Below are positions 10,841 through 24,700 of a DNA stretch of 64,000 bases, piece after piece; positions within the stretch are counted from its first letter, which is position 1, and the number at the start of each line of letters is the position of its first letter. The notes beneath the pieces are model-generated. The model made no database searches. It was not told where the DNA came from and saw nothing but the letters and a program-made list of their open reading frames with translations. The stretch covers positions 1-64,000 of the forward strand of contig JAGTXO010000048.1 in NCBI GenBank assembly GCA_019448385.1, in the 5' to 3' direction. Both the position numbers and the translations under genes were made by a program. This DNA comes from Diacronema lutheri. Lineage: Eukaryota > Haptophyta > Pavlovophyceae > Pavlovales > Pavlovaceae.

Positions 10841-13800
10841 GCGCCGCCGGCGGCGCGCGCGCTCGGCGCAGCGGGCTCGTCCACGCGCGCGCGCTCGACG
10901 CCGCGCGCGCGGGGAACGCTCGGCGCGCGCGCGCCCGCGGCGTCGCGCGCGCTCGCGGCGGCACCCGCCGCGGCGCGCTTGCCCGCGGCGCCCGACTCGC
11001 CGTGCGCGCGAAGCGGCGCCGACGCCAATGCCGACGCCGCGCCCGCGCCGCCGCTGCCGCTGCCCGATACGCCCGCGCGCCGCTTCTGCTCGTCGCGCGT
11101 CTTGCGGAACTGGGCGACGAGGTCCCTGCTCACGTTGGCCTCAGGCTCCCACGTGTCGGCGCTCTCGTCGTAGCCCCGCCACCTGATCCGGAACTGGAAC
11201 GTCACCTTCTTGCCCGCCTTGCGGCGCTCGTCGACGACCGCCTCGACCTCGTACGTGCGCGCCTCCTCGTCGACGCTCGCGCCCGCCGCGCTCGCGCCCG
11301 TGTCTGGCCACCCAGCGACCGTGCCGCCCAGCCTCTCGGCGGCCGCGCGCAGCTGCCGCTCGCGCTGGGCGGCCGCGGCGCCTCGCGCGACCAGCGCGGG
11401 CAGCATGCCCGCGCCGCCCGCGAGGCCGTGCGCGCCGACGCTGGCGGTCATCAGCGCGTCGAGGCACGCGAACGTTGCGAGCGCACGCGCGCCATCGTCG
11501 CCGCCGCGCGGCTGCGAGCGCACGACGGGCGATGGCCGCGGCTCCCCCTCGGCCGCGAGCAGCGGCCAGATCGCACTGGCCAGCGCGACGGCATGCGCGC
11601 CGACCGCGACGGCCACGTCCGCGTCGAGCGGCGCAAAGTCGTAGCGCACGAGCGCGGCCGGGCGCGAGTCGTCCGTCGGCCGGTCGGCGACGAGCAGCCC
11701 GACCGGGCGCGGCGGCTCGCCGGACGGCGCGGCGACGGGCACGCAGAGGAGCACGACGAGCAGGCGCGGCGTGCCGCCGAGCAGCGCGCGCGCGGCATCC
11801 GCCCCGTCGGCTCCGCCGCGCGCGGCCGCGGCGAGCAGCTCGGCCGCGCGCGTCGGGCCCAGCGCCGTGCGCGCGTCCTTGCGCGCGCGTGCGCGGGCCG
11901 TGTACGCGGCGCAGGCGTCGTCGAGCACCGCCGCGCTGGGCGCGGTGCCAGTCGTCGCCCACGCGCGCAGCGCGTCGCGCACCCGCGTGACGATCGCCTG
12001 GTCGACCGCCGCCTCGCCGGCAGCGTGCGCCGGCGCGCACGCCGGCGGTGCGGCGGCAGGCGCGAGCGCGGGCGCGCCGTCGGCGCCGTCAACGCCGACG
12101 GCGCCGTCGGCGCGCCGCCACGCGAGCTTCGCCTCGATCTGCTGCCGGACGGCGTGGCAGTGCCGGTCGATGCCGCGCGCGTCGTCGAGCGCGGCCAGCG
12201 CGTCCTCAGCGGCGGGACGGCCGCTCGCGTCCGCGACGGCCTGCAGGCAGAGCAGCGCGGCCGCACGCGCGTTGCACGCGCTCTGCGGCTCGGGCGCGAG
12301 CGCGAGCTCGAGCTCGAGCGGCGACGCGCCTCGCGCCGCGGCGATCGCGTCCATCAGCACGTCCAACCGCTGCACCAGCGCCCTGTGCGCGTCGCGCGGC
12401 GCGCCCGTCGACGGCGCGCGCGAGCGCGTCGCCAGGAGCCCGAGCGCGCGCGCCGGCGCGCCCGCCGGCGTGTGCAGCACGAGCAGCGCCGCGCCCGCCA
12501 AGCTCGCGTTGCGCGTGACGAGCGCGAAGATGCGCGTCGCCTCGTGCGCGCCCACCGACGCCCAGATCGCAGCGCGATCGGCGTCCGTCTGCGCGTCGCA
12601 CAGGTCGCGCACGTCGTCCGGCGCGAGCAGCGCGCCGCCGCCGGCGGAGCGCGCGACGATCGCCCGCGCCTCCGCCACGAAGACGGCCTGCGGCAGGTCG
12701 GCGTGGCGCGCGTCGACGATGGCGCGCGTCGCGTGCACGCCGAGCTCCACGCCGCGGTAGAAGGCGCGCGCGTTGGCCGCGCGCGCGTGCGCCGGCCGTC
12801 CGTCCGCGTTGCGCCTCGCGCGCGCCTGCTTGCTCGTGCGCGCGAGGCCGTCGCGTGGCGGTGGCGGCAGCGTGGCGAGGAAGCGCGCGGCGGGCGGCGG
12901 CGCGCGCACGCCGCGCTGCCGCCGTGCGATGGCCGCGAGCCGCCGGCCCGCCGCGCTGCCGCCCGCGCCGACGTGCTGCCAGCGGTTGAGCGCCGCCGGT
13001 GGCGGCGGCGGCGGCGGCGCGGCGGCGGGCGGCGGCGCGACGGCGGGCGGCGGCGCGGCGGCGGGCGGCGGCGCGGCGGTGGGCGGCGGCGCGGCGGCGG
13101 GCGGCAGCGGCGGCGGCGCGGCGGCGACGGCAGCACCAGTCGGCTTGTCCGCCCACGCACCCGAGACGCTGTCCCAGGCCTTGCCCGGTGGCGCGCGCCC
13201 ACGCGGCCGCGGGTGGCGGGCTCGAGCGGCGGGGGGCGGGCGGCCGGCGCGCCAGTCGAAGACAGGTGCAACCGTGGCGGCAGGCGCCGAGTGCCGCGCG
13301 TCGGTCACAGAGCGCGTGGTGCGCGCGGCGACCGTAGCACGCCTGGCGGGCGGGCGGTGAGCAGCGCCCGCCGGCGCGCCGGCGGGCGCGGCAGCCGGCG
13401 CGCCGGCGGGCGCGGCCGCCTCGAGCCCGGCGGAGGCGCCGCGCTTGCGCTTGCGCGTGCCGCCGCGCGTGCGCCTGCGCGCGCGCCCGCCGCGCGCCGG
13501 TTCGGCCTGCGCGTCGCCAGCCGCGTCGCCGGCCGCGTCGCCGCGCCGCACGTAGACGACCGCGAACGCCTCCTCGCCGGTCCCGTCGACGCCGCCGCGC
13601 GCGCGGCGCAGGGCCGACCGCCACTGCAGCCGCCGCGCGCGGCCGGGCTCGCACGCAAACCAGCGCCCACCGCGCCTGACGACGGCCACAAAGTCGTCGT
13701 CGCGCCGCCCGCGCCGGCGCGTGCGCAGCAGCACGCACTGCACGTCGAGCCAGCCCTCGTGCCATTTGGCCGTGCTGGGGGCGACGCGAATCGACTGCGG

Positions 13801-16800
13801 GAGCTCGACGCCAAAGCCGGCGAGGCGCACGATGTGCGCGACGATGACGCTCGAAATGGCGGGGGCGCTCGACGGGTCGCCCGCTGCAGCGAGCACCGCC
13901 CCGCCCCAGTGCTCACGCGTGACGCAATCCGCGTCCTCGACGTGCACGTGCGCCACGCTCGCGCCGAGCTGGTGCAGCAACGCGCAGATGTCGGCGTCGA
14001 CCGTCCTCTCCTCCTCGGCCGCCTCGGCCGTGCCGCGGGCGGCGGCGTCGCCCGCCGGCTGCCCGAGGTACGCGATCGCCCGCTCGACGGCCGCGCCCTC
14101 CGCACGCGCTGCGCTGGCGATCGCCGCATTGCCGACGGGCGCGCGCAGCGCCGCGATCGCGTCTTGCAACGCCGTCGCGCCGCCCGTCGCCGCCGCCGCC
14201 GTCACCGCCGCCGCGCTCGCGGTGCCGTGCGCGACGGCGTGCAGCGCGGCGGCGCGCGCGGCGGGGATGCGCCCGTCCAGCGCGAGCACGAGCGGCGGCC
14301 CGGCCGGCGTCTGCTGCCGCCGGTGCCGCCGGCTCGCAGCCGGGTGGTCGGCGCGCGCGCGCTCGAGCCGCGCGCGCCGCTCGACGACGCGCGCCCAGAA
14401 GGCCTGCACCCTCGGCTGCGCGAATGCAAGCCAGCCGGCGCCGCGCGTCACGACGTGCACGACGATCCGGTCCTCGTGCCTGAGGTACTGCACATAGAGC
14501 GCTTTGCTCACGCCGAGGACGTGCATGCCGAGCTGCAGCTGATCGCGGTGCGGCTGCGGCGGCCCGTCCTCGTGCGCCGTGGCGCCCGCCTTGGTGAGCG
14601 TCTTCACCTCGACGAGGACCTGCTCGTTGTTTTCGGGGAGGATGGCGAGCCCGTCCGGCGAGAAGGCGAACGGCGCGCTCTTGTCGTGCGGGTCCGCACG
14701 CACCATCGGCAGGTTGCACACGACGGTGATGCCGTACGCGGCCGCCAGCTTGCGCAGCGCGACGGCCTCGCCGAGGATGCCCGCGGTCGTCGCCTTGGTC
14801 CGCACCTCGCGCCGCCGCCGGTGCACGTACTCGTCGGTGAGCGTCTCGTGCGCGACGCCGGCGTTGTCGTTCACGACGTCGCCAACCTTGCTGCCCGTGA
14901 CCTCCTCCCATCGCTCGTCGTGCCAGCGCGGGCTGCGCTGCGCGGGCGCGCCCGCGCCGACGGCGTCGAGCACGCGGCGCAGCGCTGTGCCGTCGGGCGC
15001 AGCAGGCACGCGCGCGCGGTCCTGGGCCTCGCGAGCGTCGAGGACGCAGCCCGTAGTGGAATCTTGGGGTAGGTCGAGCTTGCTCGCCTCGCCGTAGCGG
15101 CTCTCCAGCTGGCGCGGTGCGTCGGCAGGGCCGCCGTCCGTGCGCGCACCCGACGCGCCCGCCAGTGCACGGGGCGCAGCGTCCGAGGCGCCCGCCGCGC
15201 CCGCGCCGCCGCCAATCGCGCCAGCGCACGCGCGCGCCGCGACCTGCGGACGGCCAGCCGCAGGGACCTCGTCCGCTCGGCCGGCCGCTGCGTCGGCCGT
15301 CCGCTTGGCCACCTCGCGCACGTCTCCGAGCGCGAGCGTGGCTGGCGCCGTCCAGCTCCCGTTGCGTTTGTCCCAAAATTTGAGCAGCCCGCCAAGGAAG
15401 GGCGTGCCCGTCGGGCGGTCCTCGGGCACCTCCGCCAGGATCGCGTCGACGCGCAGCGCGGCCGCCACATCGCAAAACGCGCGCGCGGCGCGCGCCATCC
15501 GCTCGGCGCGCGCGCCGCCGTCGTCCGCCGCGCGGCGGATGGCGTGGCTCACGTGCGCGACGCGGAGCGAGACGACGGCGTGCGCCGGCGCGCCGGCGCC
15601 CGTGCCGAGCGTGTGCCGCCGGATGGCCAGCTGCCCATCGCCCATGCGCGGCGGCAGCGACGCGCACGCCGCGATGGTCGTCTTGCCGGCCGCGCTGTCG
15701 CACAGCCAGCTCGCCTCGCCGCCGCCCGCAAACTCAAAGGTCGCGAAGCCCTCGCGGCCGAAAAGCGCGACGAAGTGGTCGAGCACCGCCTTGTTGATCG
15801 CGCGCGCCGCCGGCCGCGTCGATGCGCCGCGGGCAGCGCCACCCGCCGCGCCGCGCGCATCGCTGCACGTCGCAGGGCAGGTGCAGCCGGACGCGCGCAC
15901 GCCGTCCGACCGCGTCCGCGGCAGCTCGAGCTCGCGCACCTTGGGGCAGAACCAGAGCGGGTTGGACGCCTCGAGGCACAGCACGACGAGCCGCCCGTCC
16001 GTGCCGGCCAGCGCGCGCGCGTCGCGCAGCAGCTCGACGGCGAGCTCGGACGTCGCCGCGTGCACCGCCGGCTCGCCCGTCGCGCGGTCGGGCGGGAAGA
16101 GGCCGCCGCCGACGAGCGGGCTGGGGCAGCGGCCGAGCATCACGAGCAGCGGCGGCGGCGGCGTCTGCGGCGCCTGCTGCCCGACCGCAGCCGCCGTCAG
16201 CCCGGCCAGGTCGGAGCTCGTGCGGAGGGCCTTGAGCGCGACGCGCGAGCCGGTGCCCGCCTGCTCGGAAAACGTTGCGAGCATGGCGCACGTGCTCGCC
16301 CTCGCGCCGCACTGCCAGCTGACGCGCGCGAGGAGGCCTTCCAGCGTGTCGTTTTTGCGCGGCCGCGTGACCGCGTCGAGCGCCGCCGGGCCGAGCTGGA
16401 GGCTGCCGGGCGTGACGCACAGCACCGCCTCGTGGTAGGCGCGCAGCAGCTCCCTCGGCAGCTGCTCGGCGGGCGTCGCCGCCTGCCCGCCCACCCACCG
16501 CACACCGTGGCCGCCGTCGCCCGCGCCCGCGAGCCGCACCGCCGGCCCGCCCGTGATCGCCGAGGTCGGTGGCGTGCCGAGCGCGTCGACGAGCGCGCGC
16601 ACGGGCGCGACACGCCTGCGCGCAGCGTCCGCGCCGACGGCGAGCGCGGCGATCTGAGCGCCCTCCCATGCGCGCTCCCTCGCGTCGTCCCGCGCGGCCG
16701 CCGGCGCGGCGCCCGGCCGCGCGCCGGGCGGCACCGCGCACGCCGCCGCGACGACCTCCGCGCGCGCGCCGGCGGCGTCGGGCGCGTGCAGCTGCGCGAG

Positions 16801-18205
16801 CGCGCCAAAGAGCGCGGCGGCCGAGCGGTAGCGGCCGTGCGCCGCGACGAGCGCGTAGAGCACGCGCAGCGCGGTCACGCCCGCCTGGTCGGGCGCGTCG
16901 TCAGCGATGCGCTCGACCTCCCACGTGCGCGTGGGCGGCGGGCTGCCGTCGGCCGGGTCCGGACGCAGCGCCCACGCGCGCTCGACGATCGCGTTGAACA
17001 CGTCGCGCGCGGCGCCCTCGTCAAACTCGGCGGCGCCCGCCGCGTGCGCGCACCACCCGTGCACGCGCGACGTGGGCGCGTCCACGGCGCGCTGCACGAC
17101 GAGCACCGCCGGCCGGTCGACGCAGCCGAGGCTCACCGCCGCGTGCTTGCCCTCGAGCAGCGCCGCCGCCGCAGCCTCGACCAAGGCGTCATCAGGCGCG
17201 TCGCCGACGACGACGGCACAGCCGTCGCCGTACTCGGCCTGCATCGCGGCGACGCACGACGCGACAAAGTCGCCGCCCGCGGCCGCCGCGTGTCGCGCCG
17301 CCAGCATCCGGCGCGCGATGGCAAGCCAGACGTACTCGGCCGGCGCGCGCGCGGCGCGCGCGCGAGGCACGCCGGCCGCGCCGCGTGCGCCAGCGCGTGC
17401 GCCTCCAGCGGCCGCAACGGCCGAGGCGGCTGGAGCGGCGGTGAGCGTGCGCCGCGCGCGCTTCGCCGGCCGCGCGATGGGCGATGCACCCGCCGTCGCA
17501 CCGCCCGCAGCAGCCGGTGCGGCCGCCACAGCGCCCGCCGCAACGCCACTCGTCACGACGCCCGTGGCGGGCGGCGCGGCGTCGGACGCGGCCGCCTCGA
17601 CGGGCGTCGCGCAACTACCGCCAGCGGTCGCGGACGCGCCCGGCGACGCGTCGGCGAGGAGGTGGCGCAGCACGCCGCGCGCGAGCGCGACTCGCACGGC
17701 GAGCGTCAGCGCGCGCAGGCGGTCGGAAGGCGAGGCGTCGCGCTCGGCGTCGGCGGACGTGGCGGCTGCAGGCGGGGCGGCGGGCGGCACGGCGGCGGAC
17801 TGGGCGGCCGCCGGCGCAATCTCGTCGGCCTTGGCCAGCCAGACGAGCCCGGCGACTGCGAGCACGACGCTGTACGCGCCGACATCGTCACCCGCAACGC
17901 GCGCCAGCCGGGCGTGGGCGTCGGCCTCGGACACGGCGACGTGGAAGAGCACGTCGTCGCGGGCAGCTTGCTCGGCAAACTGACGCAGCTGCTTGGCCAT
18001 CGTCACGCCGGCGACGCACGCCTCGCCCGCCTCTGCCTCGACCTGCTCGTCCTGGCCGATGGCGGACGCGCCGGCCTCGGCGCCAGCGTCGAGCGTCCGG
18101 CGGCGCTCGAGGGCAAAGCCACGCACACAGACGCTCTGGAGGCCGCCGAGCGCGCCCGCCTTCTCGTGCAGCGCGCACGACAGCTCGACCACCGAGTCCA
18201 CGCGC
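8092..18205 (-). CDS. Giant multidomain protein, downstream part: YqaJ exonuclease, chromodomain and Fanzor nuclease
   Basis: The frame is open without a stop from 18201 to 9775, about 2800 codons. The first ATG is at 18000 (MAKQLRQFAEQ), though coding-like text starts upstream. A YqaJ-type exonuclease spans about 14960-14350 (FAFSPDGLAIL, then VLVEVKTLTKAG, then QLQLGMHVLGV: the Asp, Glu-x-Lys and Gln motifs of lambda-exonuclease-like recombinases). A Pro-rich linker lies near 13130-12990. A chromodomain spans about 11290-11100 (YEVEAVVDERR, FRIRWRGY, DTWEPEANV). Fanzor homology starts near 10830. An intron at 9818-9945 (128 bases, GTGCGC to GCAG, phase 0) joins RYNVAPLRTHN to VPRNVRLAASAIW. 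Several stretches look like decayed protease folds lacking catalytic residues. The C-terminal tail is Asp/Gly-rich and ends in a basic, nuclear-signal-like GPKRGRR. Confidence 0.6.
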
Positions 18206-18250
18206 CTCGCGGCGGCGCCCCCCCCGCTCGCCGCGCGTGGCCGCGCGCAC

Positions 18251-18635
18251 GACGAACACCGTGAATTGCGCGCGCTTCGCCGCGCGCGCCGACGCGCACG
18301 CGTGCTTCAGGAGCCGGCAAAGCGCGGGCCTTTGCGCCGCTGCGCCCCGCGTGCACAGCAGCAGTTGGCCGCGCTCGTCGCCCAGCTCCTGCTCGACGGC
18401 GGCCTCGAGCGCGTCGTCCGTCAAATCGCCGTGCTCCGTCGAGGCGAGCGCGCGCGCAGCCGCGAGCGCCAGCTCGCCTGCGCCCGCGCGCCGCCGGCGG
18501 CGCGCACCGGCGGGCGCGTGCGGCGCCGACGCGTGTGACGACGCCGCCGCGTCCGCGCGCGCACACGCGGCGCGCAACGCCTCACGCGCCGAGGCGGCCG
18601 CGCGCGCCCTGGGCGCGAGCTTCAAGAATGTGCGC

Positions 18636-18728
<93 letters not shown>

Positions 18729-21700
18729 TCGCCCGCGTCGCCGGCCGGCGGCGGCGGTGGCGGCGGTGGCGGCGCGGCCACGGCGGCGGCAGCAGCGGCG
18801 GCGGCGGCGGTGGCGGCGGCGGCGGCGCCCAGCGCGGGCGGCGGCGGCGTGGCGGCGGCGGTGGCGGCGGCGGTGACGCCAGCGGCGGCCTTGGCGCCGC
18901 GCGTCTGCGGCGGCGTTTCGGCGCGATCGGGGCTGCCCCCGCCACGCACTGCGCTCGTGCCCGCGCAGACGCCGCCCGGCGCACGATCGCTGGCCGCGCC
19001 GGTCAGCGCGACGCGGAGGCGCTCGCCGACAGCGTACATGTCCGCCACGCTGAACGTGCGCGGCGCGGACGAGCAGCCCGCCGCGGCGAGCGCGTCGTTG
19101 AGTGCGCCCACTATCGCGAGGCCGCACGTCGCGCCACGCTGCGCCGCCTCGTCGAGCAGCCGCGCGCGGCGCACGCGCGAAATGTCGAGACCCGCCGCGT
19201 GCAGCGTGGCAGTTATCGCCGTGGCGAGCACGAGCGCCCGCCTGCAGGGCGACGCGAGCGTGTCGACGAGCACCGCGTCGTAGCGATGCTCGCCCGCGCG
19301 CGCGACGCGCACAAGGCGCAACGCGGTGAAATGGCCGGAGGCGAGCTGCGCGCCGTCGTCACCGCCCGCGCCGCCGCGCTCGTCCGACGGGCTCCACACG
19401 CCGATGACAGCCTGCGTCGTCGCCTCGCTGCGCAGGCGGTGCAGCAGCGCGGCGCGCTCGGCGCCGTCCTGAAACACCGCGGGTTGCGCGGCGAGCGGCA
19501 CGTGGCAGACATGCCCGCCGCCGGCCTGCCCGTGCACGCGCAGCACGACCTCGCAGCACGCGTCGACGGTTGAGGCGAGCATGTCGCCGCTGGCGATGCG
19601 CTCCACCTCTGCCTGCGGGAGGCCGGCGCTCGCGGCGGCGGCGGCCAGCCGGCGCGCAGCCGCGTCGCCCGCCCACGCAAGCAGCGCCGAGTTGGCGGGT
19701 TGGAGGGGAAGCTCCAGGGCGGCTGGTTCGGTGGTGGTAGCCTCGTTGGCAACGGGCACGTTGGCGGTGCGCACGTTGGCGGCGGGCGCTGCGGCGATGG
19801 CTGGTGGGGCGGAAGACACGCCCGCGGCGGCAGGCGCGGACGCGACAGCGGGAGCGGCTAGTGGCGCGGGGAAAACGCCGTCGGTGGCAGGCGCGGAGGC
19901 GAATGCAGGAGCAACTAGTGGGGCGGGGAAAACGCTGTCGGAGGCGGCCTGGAGGGCGGCAGCGGCAGCGGCTAGTGGAGCGGGGAAAACGGCGTCGGAG
20001 GCGGCCTGGAGGGCGGCATCGGCAGCGGCTAGTGGGGCGGAAGACACGCCCGCGGCGGCAGGCGCGGACGCGACAGCGGGAGCGGCTAGTGGCGCGGGGA
20101 AAACGCCGTCGGTGGCAGGCGCGGAGGCGAATGCAGGAGCAACTAGTGGGGCGGGAAAAACGCTGTCGGAGGCGGCCTGGAGGGCGGCAGCGGCAGCGGC
20201 TAGTGGAGCGGGGAAAACGGCGTCGGAGGCGGCCTGGAGGGCGGCATCGGCAGCGGCTAGTGGGGCGGGGAAAACGCCGTCGGAGGCGGCCTGGAAGGCG
20301 GCAGCGGCAGCGACTAGTGGGGCGGAAGACACGCCCGCGGCGGCAGGCGCGGACGCGACAGCGGGAGCGGCTAGTGGCGCGGGGAAAACGCCGTCGGTGG
20401 CAGGCGCGGAGGCGAATGCAGGAGCAACTAGTGGGGCGGGAAAATCGGCGGCAGGCGCGAAGGCGGATGCAGGAGCGGCTAGTGCGGCGGGGAAAACACC
20501 GTCGGCGGCAGGCGCGAAGGCGGATGCAGCAGCGCCCAGTGGGGCGCAGAACACACCGTCGACGGTAGGCGCCGAGACGGCAGCAGCAGCGGCTAGTGGG
20601 GCGCACAAAACACCGTCGGCGGCAGGCGCGAAGGCGACAGCAGCAGTGGCTAGTGGAGCGGAGGCGCAGGGCCACGCGCGCGCCAGCCGTGCAAGCCCAA
20701 GCCGCGCGCGAGCGACGCACGCGCCGATGGCCGAGGCGGCGGCGCAGGCCACGACGTGGCATGGCACCGGTGTGGCCAGCCGCTCGCGGGTGTGCACGTC
20801 GAGCCGCGCCCCACGCCAAGAGCGGCGGCGCGCTGAACGGAGGCGCACGACCCCGATCGATCCGCCCGCGCACGCGCGCGCCGGCTCAGTGTGGCCAACG
20901 CGCGCCGCTATGCGAGGCGCGCGCGCGATAACGGCGGCTGTCGGCCGTGGCGTGCGCGTGGCGGCGCCGTGGCGACGGGCGCGGCACACGAGCCGCTCGG
21001 GCGCGCCGCCGCCGCGCGGCACGATGTCGAGCAGCACGGTCACGCCGCGCGCGCGCGCGACCGCCGTGCACGCGAGCCGCACGGGCAGCGGCGGCCCGTC
21101 CGGGCGCGCGAGCGCCGCCACCTCGGCGTCGGTGAGGCTGTGCAGCTCGCGGCGCGCGCGCGCGAACGCGGCTATGTCCGCGCGCAGCTCCGCGTCCGTG
21201 CCGAGCGCGGCGCGCGCGTGCACGGGGAGCGACGCGCGCAGCGCGTGGAGCACGCCGCCGCGCGCGCCGCGCGGCGCCGGCGCGCGCTCGCGCTCAGCGC
21301 GCGCGGCGCGCGTGAGCTCGCGCACCGCGCGCGCGAGATTGCGCCGCGCGGCCGCGACGGGAGGGCTAGGTGCGCGCGCGCCGGTTGTAGCGCGGCCGCG
21401 CCGAGTTGAGGGGCGGCGGACGCGGTGCGTACGCCGCGGCGCGGCCCGCGCGCCAAAAGGCCGGCGGCGGGCGCAGCTCCGTCGCGTCGACCGCGGCCGC
21501 GAGCGCGCCGAGCGCGGCGTCGCTGTCGCCCGCCGCGTCGGCCGCGTCGACGAGCACGAAGAGCGCGCCGAGCGCGCGCGACGCGGCCGCCTGCGCGGCG
21601 GTGGGGCGGGCGCAGGCAGCGACGCATGCGGCCGCCATGCCGCGCGCCGCGGCGAACACCGGTGACGTGACGGCCGCGCCGATGGCAACGGCGGCGGCGG

Positions 21701-24700
21701 CGACGGTGGAGGCGGTAGCGCCGGCGATGGAGGTGGCAGCGGCGGCGGCGCTTGCCATCGCGCGGCGCGCGAGACGCGAGGCGCCACCGACCGCCGCAGC
21801 CGCAGCGCGCGCTGCGCGCGCGCCGGTGGCGCGCATCGTCGCCGCGCCAGGCGCCGCCGCGCCGATGCCGCCGGCGCCCGCGCCGTCGCCCCTCTCGGCC
21901 GTGCAGGGCTCCGATGACGGGCCCGGCGTGCGCTGGCGCGTGATGCGCGCGCCGAGGCGCGCGCTCCGCGCCGCGCGGCCGGCGACGTCGAGGACGCGCC
22001 GTGCGCGCGCCGCGCAGAGGCCGCGCGCGCGCGGCGGCGCACCGACAGGCGCCGAGCGCCGCGGCGCGCACGCCGGCGCGTCGCTGTCGGGTTGCGCAGC
22101 GCGCGCGCGGGAACTCGGCGCGGCGTGTGCGGGCGGCGGGCGCGCGCCCGCGCGGCGCAGAGGCGCGAGGCGCCGGCCGCAGACGAGGCGTGTGCGCGGC
22201 CAGGACGGTGAGGGCCGCAGGGCGCCGTCGACGTCGCGCATCGGCGGGCCGCGAGCGCGCCGCGCAGCCGTGCGGCGCGCACAAGGCGCTCGGCGGCGCG
22301 CGCGCCGCACGGCGCGCGCGGCGGCGCGCACGCCAGCGACGGCTGCGGCCACGCCGCGCGCCAACACGGCCGCGGCGTGCGCCATCGCACCGAGCACGGC
22401 GCGTGGCGCGCCGAGCAAGCGCAGCAAGCGCGACGCCGTCGCGCGCGCCGGCGCACCGTGTGCAGGGGCCTCGCCAGCGCCAGCACCGACGCCGCCATCG
22501 CCGCAGCCGCAGGTGGCGTCGCCGCCGCCGCAGGCGTCGCGACGAACGCCGCCGCCGCCGAAACAATCGCCGCACACGTCGCCGCCGACGTTGCCACCCC
22601 AGCCGCCGTTGCGTGCGCAGGTGGCTGCGGCGCGTGCGTGCGGGAGGCGTGCCGTGCGGCGCGCTTCACACGGGCTGCGCGACGCGAGCGACGCCGCCGG
22701 GGTCCCCGCTGCGCCAGGCGCGCCGTGCGCGCCAGCCTCGCCGGCCTCGCCGGCGCGCGGTCGCGCGCTCGCCTCGACGTGGCCGCCTCCGCCGCCATCG
22801 CCGCCGTCGAACCGGGCGGCGGAGGGCTGCCGCTCGAACCGCTCGTCGGCGTCGGCCGCCACCGCCGCCTCGCGCTCCGCCGCCGCGGCGGCCGCACGGC
22901 GCGCGTGGCGGAGCGCGCGGCCGCCGTCCGCTGCGCGGCGTGGCGGCGCGGGCGCCGCCTTCGGCGCGCGCGGCCCCTCGGCGCGCTCGCGGAGCACGGC
23001 GAGCGGCGTGCCCGTGGCGACGCTCGCGCAGACGCGCCGCAAGGCGGCGCTTACGCACGCGTGGACGACGCGCGCCGTCCGCTTGTCGGCGGCGCGCGCG
23101 GCGCGGCGCGCGGCCTTGGCGGCGGCCTTTTTGGCGCGCCTCCGCTCCGCCTGCTCCGACAGCGCGCGCGCCTGGCGCTCGGCTGCGAGCGCGTCCTCGG
23201 GCGAAACGGTCGGCCTCGGCGGCCGCGCGCGCGCGCTGCGACGCTGCGCGCTGCGGCGGTCGGACGGCGGCTGCCGCGGCGGCGAGGACGGCGGGCGCGA
23301 GCTCGGCGTGGGCGACCAATCGCCGCTGACGGTTGCGAGCGGCGCAAACGGGTTGTCGTCCCCGCACCCCGCGGCGTGCGACAGTGCACGCGGCGTCGGG
23401 CGCCGGCCGACCGCTGGCGGGCCCCACTCGGACGGCGGCTCCGAGGGCGAGCGCGCCGTCGGCGCCGCGCGTTGCGCGGCCGGCGGCGCCTCCCGGTCCA
23501 GCGCCGCCTGCTCTCTCGCCGCGGCCTGCTCGTCACCCTCCGGCACGCCACGCGGCGCGAGCACCGCGGTGGCGCAGCGCGTCGCGTTGAGCAACGCCGC
23601 CTCCATCTGCCGCACGCTGGCCTTGGCGCACGCCACACCCTGTCTCGCCCGGCGCAGCGCCTCGTGCGCGCGGCGCACTTCCGCGTCGGCATCTTCGCGC
23701 ATGCCAAAGTGCGCCTGTTGCAGCCGCAGGTCCGCAGGGCGCCCCTGCGCGCGAGGGGCACGGGCGCGGCGGCGCGCAGGTGACGGAGCTGGCGCGCCGT
23801 TCTGCGCTGCGCGCACGCCAATCGACGGGCGCGCGCGCGGCGGGGCGCGCGCGCGCGCGCGCGCGCGCGCTGCCTACCCAGCCGCCGGCCGGCTCGCGCG
23901 AGCGCGCCAGCTGCTCCGCCGCCTCGGCGTCGAGCACGCGCTGCTGCGCCTCCTCCTCGCCCAGTGCAGCGAGGTGCAGCCGGCGGGCTGCCTTGCGGCA
24001 GTTGCCCTCCGCCTTGCCCACGGCCTTGCGCGCCGCGTCGACGGGGTCGTCGTTGGCTCTGGCGCGCCTGCGCTTGCCCTTGTCGGCGGGCGGCGGCTCG
24101 GCGCGCTGCAGCGTGCCGAGCGCGTCGTCGGCTCCGCGCGCGGCCGCCCGCGGGCGGCGGGCCCCAAAAAGCGCACCGGTCGCCGTGCGCGCCGCGCAAG
24201 CAACGACCAGCGCTGACATGCCGGCGAAGACCGCACCGCCCAGCGCCACGGTTGCCACGATGCGCAGCGTCCCGTGCGCAGGCCGCGCTGCCTCCGCCGC
24301 TTTGGCGGCCTCGCGCGCGCGCGCATCGGCGGCTCTCATCTCGTGCAGCAGCCCGGCCGCGCCGCTCGCGCCGTCGCGGCCGCGCGCGAGCTCGCACAGC
24401 ACCGCCGCCGCGCGCCGCGTGGGCTCGCGCGCGAGCAGCTGCGCGCCGCCGTCGGGGCGCAGCTTCTCAACGAACTCGACAAACGTCGCGTCGCGCCAGA
24501 GGGACATGCGGAAGGCCCTGTGCACCGCCCCCTCGTGCTCGCGCATCCGCCGTGCCGCCCGCCTGCCGTCGCGCGCGTGCGCGTGCGCGGCCGCGTCGAC
24601 TCCCGCGACGCCGCGCTGCGCGTCGCGCGCGGCCGACGACGGCGCCGCCGCGCTGCCCGCCAAGGGCGCCGCAGCGGCGACGCGCGCGTGCGGAGCGACG

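Noticed and set aside
9949-15072. 1707-codon plus-strand open frame opposite the giant gene
   Set aside because: Arg/Ala-rich text with no motif; it mirrors the YqaJ/chromodomain frame on the other strand.
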